From the NCBI GenBank assembly GCA_963977495.1, contig CAXBOT010000001.1:62001-126000 (forward strand): DNA of 64,000 bases. The letters run 5' to 3'. The notes beneath the pieces were generated by a model. It saw only the letters and a program-made list of their open reading frames with translations, had not been told where the DNA came from and made no database searches. Origin of the DNA: UBA1672 sp963977495 (lineage in GTDB: Bacteria; Pseudomonadota; Alphaproteobacteria; Micavibrionales; Micavibrionaceae). A program made the translations under genes and the position numbers. Below, one piece after another: positions 33,477-42,042 of the stretch (its first letter is position 1; every line of letters begins with the position of its first letter).

Positions 33477-34349
33477 ATGAGTACAGACAATAGAGAAAAA
33501 GAAACAGAAAATCCAGAACCTTTGCGCAATGGTTTGTACCTTGTCGCAACACCAATTGGAAATCTGCGTGATATTAGTTTGCGGGCATTAGCGGTTTTAA
33601 AGTCGGTTGATCTTGTGATTTGTGAAGATACACGCGTGACGCGCAAATTGTTGAACGCCTATCAGATATCGGCGCGGGTGCAGGTGTATAACGATCACAG
33701 CAGCGATGATAAGCGCGATCATGTGATGGATTTGATTAAAGAGGGCAAGGCCGTGGCCTTATTGAGTGATGCGGGGATGCCGCTTGTCTCTGATCCGGGG
33801 TATAAGCTTGCGCGCAATTGCCAGAATGACGGGCTTTATGTCACCACCATTCCGGGGGCGAATGCGCCGCTTTGCGCGCTGCAACTTTCAGGTCTGCCGT
33901 CAGATAAATTTTGCTTCCTTGGGTTCATGCCTGCCAAAAGCTCTGCGCGCTGTAAGGTTTTATCGGAGTGGGCTGGTGTAAAGGCCACCTTGATTGCGTT
34001 TGAAACCGCGCCGCGTTTAATCGCGTGTCTGGAAGATATCAGCAAGAGTTTCGGTACGCGCGAGGTCGCCGTTGTGCGTGAGATTACAAAGCTTTATGAG
34101 GAGGTGCGTAAGGATACGGTGGATGTTTTGATACATCACTATCGCGAAAATGGCGCGCCGAAGGGTGAGATTGTTTTGGTCATTGCCCCGCCCGAAGATC
34201 AGGTGATTGGTGAAGATGACCTTCAGGCGATGCTCTTTGAAGCGTTAAAATCCATGAAGGTGAAAGATGCCGCGCATCATGTGGCGGAAAAAACAGGCCA
34301 TAAGAAATCCGACCTCTATAATATGGCCTTGAAAATCCATAAGGAGTAA
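33477..34349 (+). CDS. rsmI: 16S rRNA (cytidine(1402)-2'-O)-methyltransferase
   Basis: 2'-O-methylates C1402 in the decoding centre of 16S rRNA. The SAM-binding tetrapyrrole-methylase fold is clear: GLYLVATPIGNLRDISLRAL, CEDTRVTRKLL, LSDAGMPLVSDPGY, TTIPGANAPLCALQLSGLPSDKF and KGEIVLVI. A C-terminal ~60-residue helical tail (AMLFEALKSMKVKDAAHHVAEKTGHKKSDLYNMAL) is as in RsmI. Several ATGs precede; I chose the one before STDNREKE. The divergent LpoA-like gene is 42 bases away. yraN follows after four bases. Confidence 0.94.
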   Translation: MSTDNREKETENPEPLRNGLYLVATPIGNLRDISLRALAVLKSVDLVICEDTRVTRKLLNAYQISARVQVYNDHSSDDKRDHVMDLIKEGKAVALLSDAGMPLVSDPGYKLARNCQNDGLYVTTIPGANAPLCALQLSGLPSDKFCFLGFMPAKSSARCKVLSEWAGVKATLIAFETAPRLIACLEDISKSFGTREVAVVREITKLYEEVRKDTVDVLIHHYRENGAPKGEIVLVIAPPEDQVIGEDDLQAMLFEALKSMKVKDAAHHVAEKTGHKKSDLYNMALKIHKE

Positions 34350-34353
34350 GCCT

Positions 34354-34734
34354 TTGCCCTTATTTTCAAAGAAAGACACGACGGAAACAAGTTATTCCAA
34401 GGGTGTGCATGGCGAAAAAATAGCGGAGGATTATCTGCGGGAAAAGGGCTTTTCCATTCTGAAAACACGCTATAAAACCAAATTCGGTGAGATTGATATC
34501 ATTGCAAAGCAGAGCGATTTAATTTGTTTCGTAGAGGTGAAAATCCGCAAAAATCAGGCGGATGCCCTTGAATCTGTCACACCAAAAATACAGCGGCGTA
34601 TCGAAAATGCAGCGCTCTTCTTTTTGTCCGAAAATCCTGAGTGCGCACAGTGCGACCTGCGCTTTGATGTGATTGCAATATCAGGGGATGCAAAAATCTC
34701 GCATCTGGACAATGCGTGGCAAGCGCGTACATAA
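34354..34734 (+). CDS. yraN: YraN family protein (UPF0102)
   Basis: A small restriction-endonuclease-like fold protein. GVHGEKIAEDYLREKGFSILKTRYKTKFGEIDIIAKQSDLICFVEVKIRK holds the family's conserved GxxxExxAxxyL, GEIDII and VEVK residues. RFDVIAIS follows. The start is TTG, with AAGGAG eight bases ahead. YraN is widely conserved with unknown function, and its usual place after rsmI is kept. Confidence 0.92.
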   Translation: MPLFSKKDTTETSYSKGVHGEKIAEDYLREKGFSILKTRYKTKFGEIDIIAKQSDLICFVEVKIRKNQADALESVTPKIQRRIENAALFFLSENPECAQCDLRFDVIAISGDAKISHLDNAWQART

Positions 34735-34774
34735 TGACAAATGTCGAATCACGCGCAAATATAGGATATTCGTT

Positions 34775-35515
34775 ATGATAAAAACTATTTTAAACACGAT
34801 TAAGAAGCCCGATGCACGCATTCTTATGATGCCGGTTGCTTTGTTTGCTCTTTCATCGTGCACAAGTCTGGCATTGGGAACAGGCGTTTTTCTGGGAACA
34901 GCTTCGGTGCAAGAGGGCGGGCTTTCACGTGCGGCCAGTGATGCGCGTATTCAGGCGGAAATCAATCAACGTTGGTTCTCATATAATGTTGATATGTTCA
35001 CAAAGCTTGATATGACCGTTAATCAGGGGCGCGTGCTTTTGACGGGTGTTGTTCAAGACCCGCAACACAGGGTAGAGGCGGTGCGTTTGGCATGGCAGCC
35101 TGCAGGCGTCGTACAGGTTATCAATGAAATTAAAGTCGCCGATAGCGAAGGTATTGTTGGCTATGCGAAGGATGCATGGATATCAGGCCGCATTCGAGCC
35201 GCACTAATTCTCGATAGAGATGTAGAATCGATTAATTATTCGATTGATACGGTTCAGGGCTCCGTTTATCTGATGGGCTTTGCGCAGGATCAGGGGGAGT
35301 TGAACCATGTGGTTGGCATCGCCCGCACAGTTGGTGGCGTGAAGCGCGTTGTGAGCTACGTTAAGCTTGTCGGCACACCGGAAACACGCGAAGGCGCACA
35401 AAATTACCAACCGGCTTTTGACAGCACAGCAGGTAACGGCGCGGTAGGTGGTGCTGCTGCGGGCGATGCGCAAGGCGATCCCATTACATGGGATACAGAA
35501 AGCGTTTACCAGTAA
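34775..35515 (+). CDS. BON-domain lipoprotein (YraP/DolP-like)
   Basis: A lipoprotein signal ends VALFALSSC (lipid on Cys29). Two BON domains follow (about residues 55-120 and 130-195, RIQAEINQRWF...VQVINEIKV and ISGRIRAALILDRDVESINYSID...RVVSYVKL). Each has the Gly-Gly-V core. A low-complexity Gly/Ala tail ends the protein. YraP/DolP helps keep the outer membrane intact and sits after yraN in many bacteria. Its stop codon overlaps the start of the next gene by one base (TAATG). Confidence 0.88.
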   Translation: MIKTILNTIKKPDARILMMPVALFALSSCTSLALGTGVFLGTASVQEGGLSRAASDARIQAEINQRWFSYNVDMFTKLDMTVNQGRVLLTGVVQDPQHRVEAVRLAWQPAGVVQVINEIKVADSEGIVGYAKDAWISGRIRAALILDRDVESINYSIDTVQGSVYLMGFAQDQGELNHVVGIARTVGGVKRVVSYVKLVGTPETREGAQNYQPAFDSTAGNGAVGGAAAGDAQGDPITWDTESVYQ

Positions 35516-36357
35516 TGCTGCGGAATGATTTTAATGCTCTGGATTATATTTCGTCCTGTGCCTTGAAGTCTGATCGTGAGATCAAAATTGCAAAGCTGGC
35601 CGTGGCGATGGTCTATGAAGATCATGAGGGGATATCGATTGATCGTTATATCAATCACCTCGAAAAAATGTCCAGTGAAGTTGAGCGCCGTTACAAGGCG
35701 TTGATTAAGGCAGGCAGCGACGATGACGCCGCCACGCGCCTTGCTGCATTAAAGCATGTGATATCCGACACACATAATTACCAGCCCGATTCCGAACATC
35801 ATGAAATATTAGAAGGTGCGGACATGATTCGTATCATTGATCGCGGGCTTGGGTGCTCTACTGCGCTGGGCGTTCTTTATATGGATGCCGCGCACAGGCA
35901 GGGTTGGGATGTTGAAGGATTGAATTTCCCCTCACGGTTTTTGTGCCGCATAGAGCATCAGGGCGAGCGCTTGATCTTTGATCCGTCATCCGCCTGCCGC
36001 ATGATGGAAGCACACAACCTTAGGGCATTGGTGAAGCAAACATTGGGCGATGAAGCTGAACTATCCACAGAATATTTAAAAGGGCTGGGCACGCGCCAAA
36101 CCATTGTTCATTTATGCAACCATATCAAGCATAGACGCATTGAAATGGGGGAGTATGCGCAGGCACTCTCAATGGTTAAACGCATGCGGATGTTGATCCC
36201 CGAAGAGTATCGGTTGCTTTTGGATGCGGGGGTTTTGTTTGCGCGCACCGATGATGCTGAGCAGGCGCGGCTATGCCTGAATGAATATATTGAAAAAGCA
36301 CCCAATCATTATGATCGGGAAGATGCCAGGATGCTGCTCTCTGAATTGCCGGAGTAG
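35515..36357 (+). CDS. SirB1-family transglutaminase-like protein with TPR tail
   Basis: The N-terminal domain (KIAKLAVAMVYEDHEGISIDRYINHLEKMSSEV) begins the SirB1 (UPF0162) pattern, and the transglutaminase-like core lies near GCSTALGVLYMDAAHRQGWDVEGLNFPSRFLCRI. The last ~70 residues (EYAQALSMVKRMRMLIPEEYRLLLDAGVLFARTDDAEQARLCLNEYIEKAP) are TPR-like. It is 280 residues and cytosolic. The function is not established in this family. TAATG overlap couples it to the BON lipoprotein gene. Confidence 0.85.
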   Translation: MLRNDFNALDYISSCALKSDREIKIAKLAVAMVYEDHEGISIDRYINHLEKMSSEVERRYKALIKAGSDDDAATRLAALKHVISDTHNYQPDSEHHEILEGADMIRIIDRGLGCSTALGVLYMDAAHRQGWDVEGLNFPSRFLCRIEHQGERLIFDPSSACRMMEAHNLRALVKQTLGDEAELSTEYLKGLGTRQTIVHLCNHIKHRRIEMGEYAQALSMVKRMRMLIPEEYRLLLDAGVLFARTDDAEQARLCLNEYIEKAPNHYDREDARMLLSELPE

Positions 36358-36513
36358 TTTTATCCACTATATACTACCGGAGTTTTTATCTTCTGTTATT
36401 GAAATCCTTGCAAGCCCCTTCAGAAGGTTCTAAGACTCTATTATTAATGACCTGTGAAGATTCTATAGAAGAATCAGGGTTTTGTTTTTTGAGTTTTATG
36501 AAGGGAAGATGTA

Positions 36514-37023
36514 ATGCTTGCTCGTTATTTTATGATTTTTTCTGCTGTATTTATGTTGTCAGCATGTACAGGCGGAGCCGATAAAGGCAATGTTGATATG
36601 ACTGGTATGAATAATGGTGTCGTCGTTGATAACGATGGCGGTCTTTATTCTGATGACGGACCGACACCGGGCACACAGGCCGATTTGGTTGTGAATGTCG
36701 GTGATCGTGTTTTCTTTGATACAGACAGTACTGATCTGACACTTTCTGCACGCACAACATTGGAAAATCAGGCCGCATGGCTTGGTCAGTACCAAAGTGT
36801 GAGTGTGGTTGTTGAAGGCCACGCGGATGAACGCGGAACACGCGAATATAACCTTGCTTTAGGCGAGCGTCGTGCGAATTCGGTGAAAAATTACCTTGTT
36901 GCATTGGGGGTTAGTGCCTCACGCGTGACAACTGTAAGCTACGGAAAAGAGCGCCCGGCTGTCCCAGGTGCAAATGATTCTGCTTGGTCGCAGAACCGTC
37001 GCTCCGTCACAAAAGTACAGTAG
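36514..37023 (+). CDS. pal: Peptidoglycan-associated lipoprotein Pal
   Basis: Outer-membrane lipoprotein that binds peptidoglycan and the TolB propeller in the Tol-Pal system for envelope constriction at division. The signal ends FMLSAC (lipid on Cys18). The OmpA-like domain starts about residue 60: VFFDTDSTDLT, VVVEGHADERGTREYNLALGERRANSVKNYLVALG and TVSYGKERP are exact Pal features. AAGGGAAG precedes the ATG. It leads pal-cpoB, but tolB is not adjacent, as would be usual. Confidence 0.95.
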   Translation: MLARYFMIFSAVFMLSACTGGADKGNVDMTGMNNGVVVDNDGGLYSDDGPTPGTQADLVVNVGDRVFFDTDSTDLTLSARTTLENQAAWLGQYQSVSVVVEGHADERGTREYNLALGERRANSVKNYLVALGVSASRVTTVSYGKERPAVPGANDSAWSQNRRSVTKVQ

Positions 37024-37056
37024 TAACGTTCAATAAAACCATAGGGCGTCAAGATC

Positions 37057-37905
37057 ATGGCTATGACATTGAAACCAATAAAATTTTACAAGACACCTTT
37101 ATTAGGTGTCTTCGTACTTTGCCTGCTTGGCGGCGCGATAATGCCCGCGCAAGCACAGCAAACATCAGCCGCCGCAGCTGAAATTCGTTTCCAGCAAATG
37201 GAAAAGGAAATCCGCCGCCTGACCGGACAGATGGAAGAACAGCAATATGAAATCCGCCGTCTGCGCGAAGAGCTGGATAAGGTTCAGGGGCTATTGGATA
37301 CGGCGCAATCATCTGGCGCGGCGATTGGGGATCGTAATGCCCCCACGATTGAATCTGCAGCAACATTGAGTGATGCCGATAAGGCCGGCGCGCCGACAGG
37401 CAATCAACAAAACAACACAGGATCTTTCAAATATAATCCACCATCCGATCCTGCGGCGACCCAGACATTGGGGACGCTCAATACATCACCGCAAACCGGA
37501 ACGGTTGCGAACGTAGAGGGCGGTGCAGCGCGCGCTTATGACACGGCATATTCCTATATTAAGTCACGGGATTTTGACCGCGCAGAAGCTGAATTTGCGA
37601 ATTTCATTAAAAATTATCCAGATCATGATTTGGTGTCGAATGCCAAATATTGGTATGGCGAAACATTCTATGTACGCGGTGACTATAATCAGGCCGCGCG
37701 CGTATTCGCCGAAGGGTATCAAAAATATCCTGATGGCGCGAAAGCCGCGAGCAACCTTCTGAAGCTGGGTATGTCGTTGGTTGGTATGGGCAAAAAGGAC
37801 GATGCCTGCATCGCGTTCAAGCAGCTTAAAAAGGACTATTCCAAGTCCTCTATCCCTGTTTTGAAACGTGCAGATTCGGAGATGGAAAAGATCGGCTGTT
37901 CTTGA
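37057..37905 (+). CDS. cpoB: Cell division coordinator CpoB/YbgF
   Basis: Periplasmic partner of Tol-Pal that links PBP1B and the division machinery. A signal peptide (GVFVLCLLGGAIMPAQA) is followed by an N-terminal coiled coil (MEKEIRRLTGQMEEQQYEIRRLREELDKVQ, residues ~45-80), a low-complexity linker and three TPR repeats (AYDTAYSYIKSRDFDRAEAEFANFIKNYPDH onward). The ending LKRADSEMEKIGC fits the family. It follows pal after 33 bases. Length 282. Confidence 0.93.
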   Translation: MAMTLKPIKFYKTPLLGVFVLCLLGGAIMPAQAQQTSAAAAEIRFQQMEKEIRRLTGQMEEQQYEIRRLREELDKVQGLLDTAQSSGAAIGDRNAPTIESAATLSDADKAGAPTGNQQNNTGSFKYNPPSDPAATQTLGTLNTSPQTGTVANVEGGAARAYDTAYSYIKSRDFDRAEAEFANFIKNYPDHDLVSNAKYWYGETFYVRGDYNQAARVFAEGYQKYPDGAKAASNLLKLGMSLVGMGKKDDACIAFKQLKKDYSKSSIPVLKRADSEMEKIGCS

Positions 37906-37966
37906 TGATCGGATAAGATCGGAACTGCCGCTTGTCGCTGGGCTTTATTTTCAATAGATTATTCTT

Positions 37967-39010
37967 ATGACAGAAAAACGCACGGATAATGCGGATAAAA
38001 TGCGTGACTTTATGACGCATTTTTCCGAAATGATGGATCGGCATTTTACGGATGTACTTGCCGATCAGGCTGATATTGCGGTTGGCGTTTCCGGCGGGGC
38101 GGACAGTGTGGCGCTGTGTTATGCGCTGTCTAAATTTTTCGCACATGATACAAACAGAACCATTCACGCTTTGAGTGTCGATCACGGCCTGCGCGAAGAA
38201 GCGCAGCAGGAGGCACAGCATGTGCAGACACTCCTGCAAGAGTTGCCCAATGTGCGGCATAGTATTTTGACGTGGGATCACACCGACAAGCCAACCTCAC
38301 GCATTCAAGAACGCGCCCGCCGCGCACGTTATGATTTGATGCATGATTATATGGCGGCGCATGATCTGTCGTGTCTTTTTGTTGGGCATCACATGGATGA
38401 TCAAGCGGAAACCTTTTTGTTTCGATTGGCAAAGGGCAGTGGACTGGACGGGCTGGGCGGAATGCCGTTTATACAAGAATTGAACGCACGGACAGTGTTA
38501 TGCCGTCCATTGCTTGAGATGGGTAAGGCGGAGATTGTATATTTTTGTAAGGCAGAGGGAATTGCGTATATCGACGACCCATCCAACCAATGCGATGATT
38601 ATGCGCGGGTGCGTTTGCGTAAATCAATGGACGTCCTTGCAGTGGAGGGCTTAACGCCAAAGCGTCTTAGTGTGACAGCGAAACGACTGTACAGGGGGCG
38701 CGATGCACTGGATTATGTATCTGAAAATGAATATAAAAAATGCACAAAAGCAAAAGATAGTAATCGTATCGTATTGGATGTGGATTTATTGCTGATCCAG
38801 CCCTTTGATATTGTACTGCGCGTTATGCTCAGGGCGATAGCGGCGTTATCGCCTGATCAAGATTACGGCGCAAGGTTGGAGCGGGTTGAGCATTTGTGCG
38901 AAGATTTAATGAAACCCGAAGCCTTTCGCAAGCGAACCCTTAATAAGATCATATTTGATTGCAACACACAGACCCGTGAAATATTGCTGTCTCGTGAGCA
39001 TTGTGATTAG
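37967..39010 (+). CDS. tilS: tRNA(Ile)-lysidine synthase
   Basis: Modifies C34 to lysidine in tRNA-Ile so that it reads AUA. The PP-loop SGGADS is at residues 42-47. ALSVDHGLR, GHHMDDQAETFLFRLAKGSGLDGLGGM and RPLLEMGKAEI are the diagnostic N-domain motifs. The C-terminal part is short and lacks the extra domains of the longer enzymes. At 347 residues it is a normal minimal TilS. It precedes ftsH, a very common arrangement. Confidence 0.94.
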   Translation: MTEKRTDNADKMRDFMTHFSEMMDRHFTDVLADQADIAVGVSGGADSVALCYALSKFFAHDTNRTIHALSVDHGLREEAQQEAQHVQTLLQELPNVRHSILTWDHTDKPTSRIQERARRARYDLMHDYMAAHDLSCLFVGHHMDDQAETFLFRLAKGSGLDGLGGMPFIQELNARTVLCRPLLEMGKAEIVYFCKAEGIAYIDDPSNQCDDYARVRLRKSMDVLAVEGLTPKRLSVTAKRLYRGRDALDYVSENEYKKCTKAKDSNRIVLDVDLLLIQPFDIVLRVMLRAIAALSPDQDYGARLERVEHLCEDLMKPEAFRKRTLNKIIFDCNTQTREILLSREHCD

Positions 39011-39028
39011 ATAAAAACGCTTTATTTT

Positions 39029-39067
39029 TATCCGTTAAGTGCTAGGTTTGGGTATTATTAACGGATA
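39029..39067. repeat. Perfect inverted repeat upstream of ftsH
   Basis: Ten-base arms TATCCGTTAA and TTAACGGATA flank a 19-base loop in the 126-base gap between tilS and ftsH. No T-run follows, so it is not a classical terminator. It lies 69 bases before the ftsH start and could be an operator or a 5' leader hairpin. Confidence 0.5.
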
Positions 39068-39136
39068 TAGAATATACTCGGATTTGATAAAATCGCACTT
39101 CGGTATGTCAATCGGTTTAAACAAACAGGACACGTT

Positions 39137-41041
39137 ATGAACAAAACGAATAAAAATCTGGTTTTCTGGCTCGCTATTGGCTTGGGGCTTCTTTTGTTGC
39201 TGAGCCTTGCGAAGGAAGCACAGCAAAGCGCCTTGGTAAAAGGGCAGGAGTTGAGCTATAGCGAATTTATGACGCAAGCGAAGGGAAACCATGTTTCTGA
39301 AATCATCATCAAGGGTGATGAAATTCACGGCACCTATGCCGGAGAGAACGGCACGTTCATAACAAAAATACCACCTTACGAAAATGTGGTCGATCGCATG
39401 ACAGGGACATCTGTCATTATTAAGGCGCAAGAGCCTGACCCGCCGGAAATCCCATTGGGCAGCGTACTCTTAAGCTTTGCGCCTGTTGTTTTGTTGATTG
39501 GATTCTGGTTGTTTATTATGCGCCAGATGAATGGCAAAGGCGGCGGCGGCGCGATGGGCTTTGGTAAGTCACGCGCTAAAATGTTGACTGAAAAACAGGG
39601 CAAGGTCACATTTGATGATGTTGCGGGTATTGAAGAAGCCAAACGGGAATTGGAAGAAGTGGTCGAGTTTTTGAAAGACCCGCAGAAGTTCCAGCGTTTG
39701 GGCGGTAATATTCCCAAAGGGGCGTTGCTTGTTGGTGCGCCGGGTACTGGTAAAACGCTGGTCGCGCGCGCTGTTGCGGGTGAAGCTGGTGTTCCGTTTT
39801 TCACGATTTCCGGTTCAGACTTCGTTGAGATGTTTGTCGGTGTCGGTGCCAGTCGTGTGCGTGATATGTTCGAACAAGGCCGTAAGAATGCGCCATGTAT
39901 TATTTTCATTGATGAGATTGATGCGGTTGGACGTCATCGCGGCGCCGGATATGGCGGCGGAAATGATGAGCGCGAGCAAACCTTGAACCAGATGTTGGTT
40001 GAGATGGATGGTTTTGACGCGACGGAAGGCGTGATTATTATCGCCGCGACGAACAGACCGGATGTTCTTGATCCTGCGTTGCTTCGCCCGGGTCGTTTTG
40101 ATAGACAAATTACAGTGCCGTTGCCTGATGTGAAGGGTCGCGAGAAAATTTTGGACGTGCATATGCGTAAAGTGCCCTTGGCGAATAACGTTGATGCGTC
40201 GATTATTGCGCGCGGTACACCGGGATTTTCAGGTGCGGAGCTTGCCAATTTGGTTAACGAAGCGGCATTGATGGCGGCGCGTAAGAATAAACGTGTGATC
40301 GGCATGGATGATCTGGAAGAGGCCAAGGATAAGGTTATGATGGGTGCAGAGCGGCGCTCTATGGCGATGAGTGAGGACGAGAAGAAGCTTACGGCCTATC
40401 ATGAAGCTGGCCACGCGTTGGTTACGTTGCATGAGCCTGAGTCCGACCCTATTCACAAGGCAACGATTGTGCCGCGTGGGCGCGCTCTTGGTATGGTGAT
40501 GCGTTTGCCTGAGGGGGATCGCTATAGTTATTCCTTGGCAAAAATGCGTGCGAACCTTTCCGTGGGCATGGGCGGGCGTGTTGCCGAAGAAGTGATCTTT
40601 GGTAAGGAATATGTCACAAACGGGGCGTCCGGTGATATTCAACAGGTTAGCGCGATGGCGCGCGCTATGGTTATGGAGTGGGGCTTGAGTGATGAAATTG
40701 GCATGGTCAATTTTGGCGATGATTCTTCAAGCTATGAAAAGCGCCGTATCTCTGATGAAATGGAGAATAAAATTGACTCAGAAGTGCGTCGTTTTATCGA
40801 TGAGGGATATAACAAAGCGATGAAAGTCATTACTGAAAATATTGATGATTTGCACATTATTGCCAAGGCATTGTTGGAATATGAATTGCTTTCAGGCGAT
40901 GAAATTAAGGCGCTGTTACGTGGTGAAGCCATTATTCGCGATCACTCTGATGATGACACGGCCAATAAGCCACCGCGCTCATCTGTGCCATCCGGTGGTG
41001 GTTCTGTGCCTAAAGGTGGTGGTAGCAGCGTTCCCGCGTAA
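39137..41041 (+). CDS. ftsH: ATP-dependent zinc metalloprotease FtsH
   Basis: Inner-membrane AAA protease that degrades membrane proteins and soluble targets such as the heat-shock sigma factor. Two membrane segments flank a ~85-residue periplasmic loop (first ~8-25, second ~108-128). Walker A is GAPGTGKT at 200-207, Walker B IIFIDEIDAVG, second region of homology NRPDVLDPALLRPGRFDR. The zinc motif is HEAGH at 422-426. The tail is Gly/Ser/Pro-rich (SSVPSGGGSVPKGGGSSVPA). Full length, 634 residues. Confidence 0.97.
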   Translation: MNKTNKNLVFWLAIGLGLLLLLSLAKEAQQSALVKGQELSYSEFMTQAKGNHVSEIIIKGDEIHGTYAGENGTFITKIPPYENVVDRMTGTSVIIKAQEPDPPEIPLGSVLLSFAPVVLLIGFWLFIMRQMNGKGGGGAMGFGKSRAKMLTEKQGKVTFDDVAGIEEAKRELEEVVEFLKDPQKFQRLGGNIPKGALLVGAPGTGKTLVARAVAGEAGVPFFTISGSDFVEMFVGVGASRVRDMFEQGRKNAPCIIFIDEIDAVGRHRGAGYGGGNDEREQTLNQMLVEMDGFDATEGVIIIAATNRPDVLDPALLRPGRFDRQITVPLPDVKGREKILDVHMRKVPLANNVDASIIARGTPGFSGAELANLVNEAALMAARKNKRVIGMDDLEEAKDKVMMGAERRSMAMSEDEKKLTAYHEAGHALVTLHEPESDPIHKATIVPRGRALGMVMRLPEGDRYSYSLAKMRANLSVGMGGRVAEEVIFGKEYVTNGASGDIQQVSAMARAMVMEWGLSDEIGMVNFGDDSSSYEKRRISDEMENKIDSEVRRFIDEGYNKAMKVITENIDDLHIIAKALLEYELLSGDEIKALLRGEAIIRDHSDDDTANKPPRSSVPSGGGSVPKGGGSSVPA

Positions 41042-41091
41042 GTAGGGGGCGCGTGCTCTAATCCTGTCTGTGTCGTATTGATTTCGTATTA

Positions 41092-41982
41092 TTAAGCGGG
41101 GGATATGCTGTCCATATCGGTATCGTCTTCCGCGGCGTAAATATGCGCGTTATGGGCACTTGTCGTGTGCGATAACGGGGCGGCGATGTTATCGATATCA
41201 GGGTGTGACATAAGATAATCAACACAGCCCCTGATAAAGGCGGTCATCCGTTCCACACCTTCGGGCGTATCAATCAGATCATTGCGAATTTCCAAACCCA
41301 AATACTGCAAATCGTTATTTTCGGCAATCATGGCGGCGGCATTATGCGGACGCTCGGCAACGCGGTACGGCTCGCCGGAAACAAAATTAAAAGCCGATTG
41401 TGATTTTAAGTAATCCTCTAATGCGTAGGATAGGTGTGTTTTTTCATGGCGCAATGTGCCAATTTCAACTTCGCGCTGTGTTTGATGCCATGTCGGGGCA
41501 AAGCTATGCAGATCAAGAAGGATTACGCCGCCATGTTGCGCTCTTGTTTTATCGACTAAGCTTTTCTTTGCATCATGATAAGGGTGATAAAACGTATTTA
41601 AACGATCTTCATATTGCTGTTCACAGCATTGATCAGGCTGGTTATTCGGAATTTTGAAATCATCGAATTCAGAAGAGCGTTGCGTGATGGCATGATCCGG
41701 CGTGGCATTCAAATCACAAACCAAGCGCGAATAATTGCCGTAAATATAGCTGGCATCCGTATCAGCGTTATTAGCGTTTTGAAGCGCGGCAAAGAGTTTA
41801 TCCATGTTCAGGTCAACGGCCTCGTGTGCCTTGTCGAACCATGTCGGTTCCGTGCCTAAACACTGCGGCAAACATGAGGGAACCGCGTGCCCGTTATGTG
41901 GGCCTGCAAAAATCAGCATACTGTCATTATCAATCACCGTTACCGGTTCAGGATCATGCTCTGTCAGATGTAAAGTGGTCAT
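41092..41982 (-). CDS. N-formylglutamate amidohydrolase family protein
   Basis: Metal-dependent amidohydrolase of the HutG2/FGase type. FAGPHNGHAVP near the N-terminus carries the metal/substrate His. DLHSF and GLEIRNDLIDTPEGVERM match the family pattern (DxHS, EIRxDL). Cytosolic, no signal peptide. In known members N-formylglutamate is split to glutamate and formate in histidine breakdown, but many such proteins have other substrates. No hut gene is nearby. Length 296. Confidence 0.8.
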   Translation of the reverse strand: MTTLHLTEHDPEPVTVIDNDSMLIFAGPHNGHAVPSCLPQCLGTEPTWFDKAHEAVDLNMDKLFAALQNANNADTDASYIYGNYSRLVCDLNATPDHAITQRSSEFDDFKIPNNQPDQCCEQQYEDRLNTFYHPYHDAKKSLVDKTRAQHGGVILLDLHSFAPTWHQTQREVEIGTLRHEKTHLSYALEDYLKSQSAFNFVSGEPYRVAERPHNAAAMIAENNDLQYLGLEIRNDLIDTPEGVERMTAFIRGCVDYLMSHPDIDNIAAPLSHTTSAHNAHIYAAEDDTDMDSISPA

Positions 41983-42042
41983 GCTCTTACTACTATTCTT
42001 ATAATCAACATTTACGCTGTGTCGTATTATATACCCAATTTC

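Noticed and set aside
36399..36584. 61-codon frame before and over the start of pal
   Set aside because: It overlaps the pal signal peptide in another frame, and it has no ribosome site or recognisable sequence.
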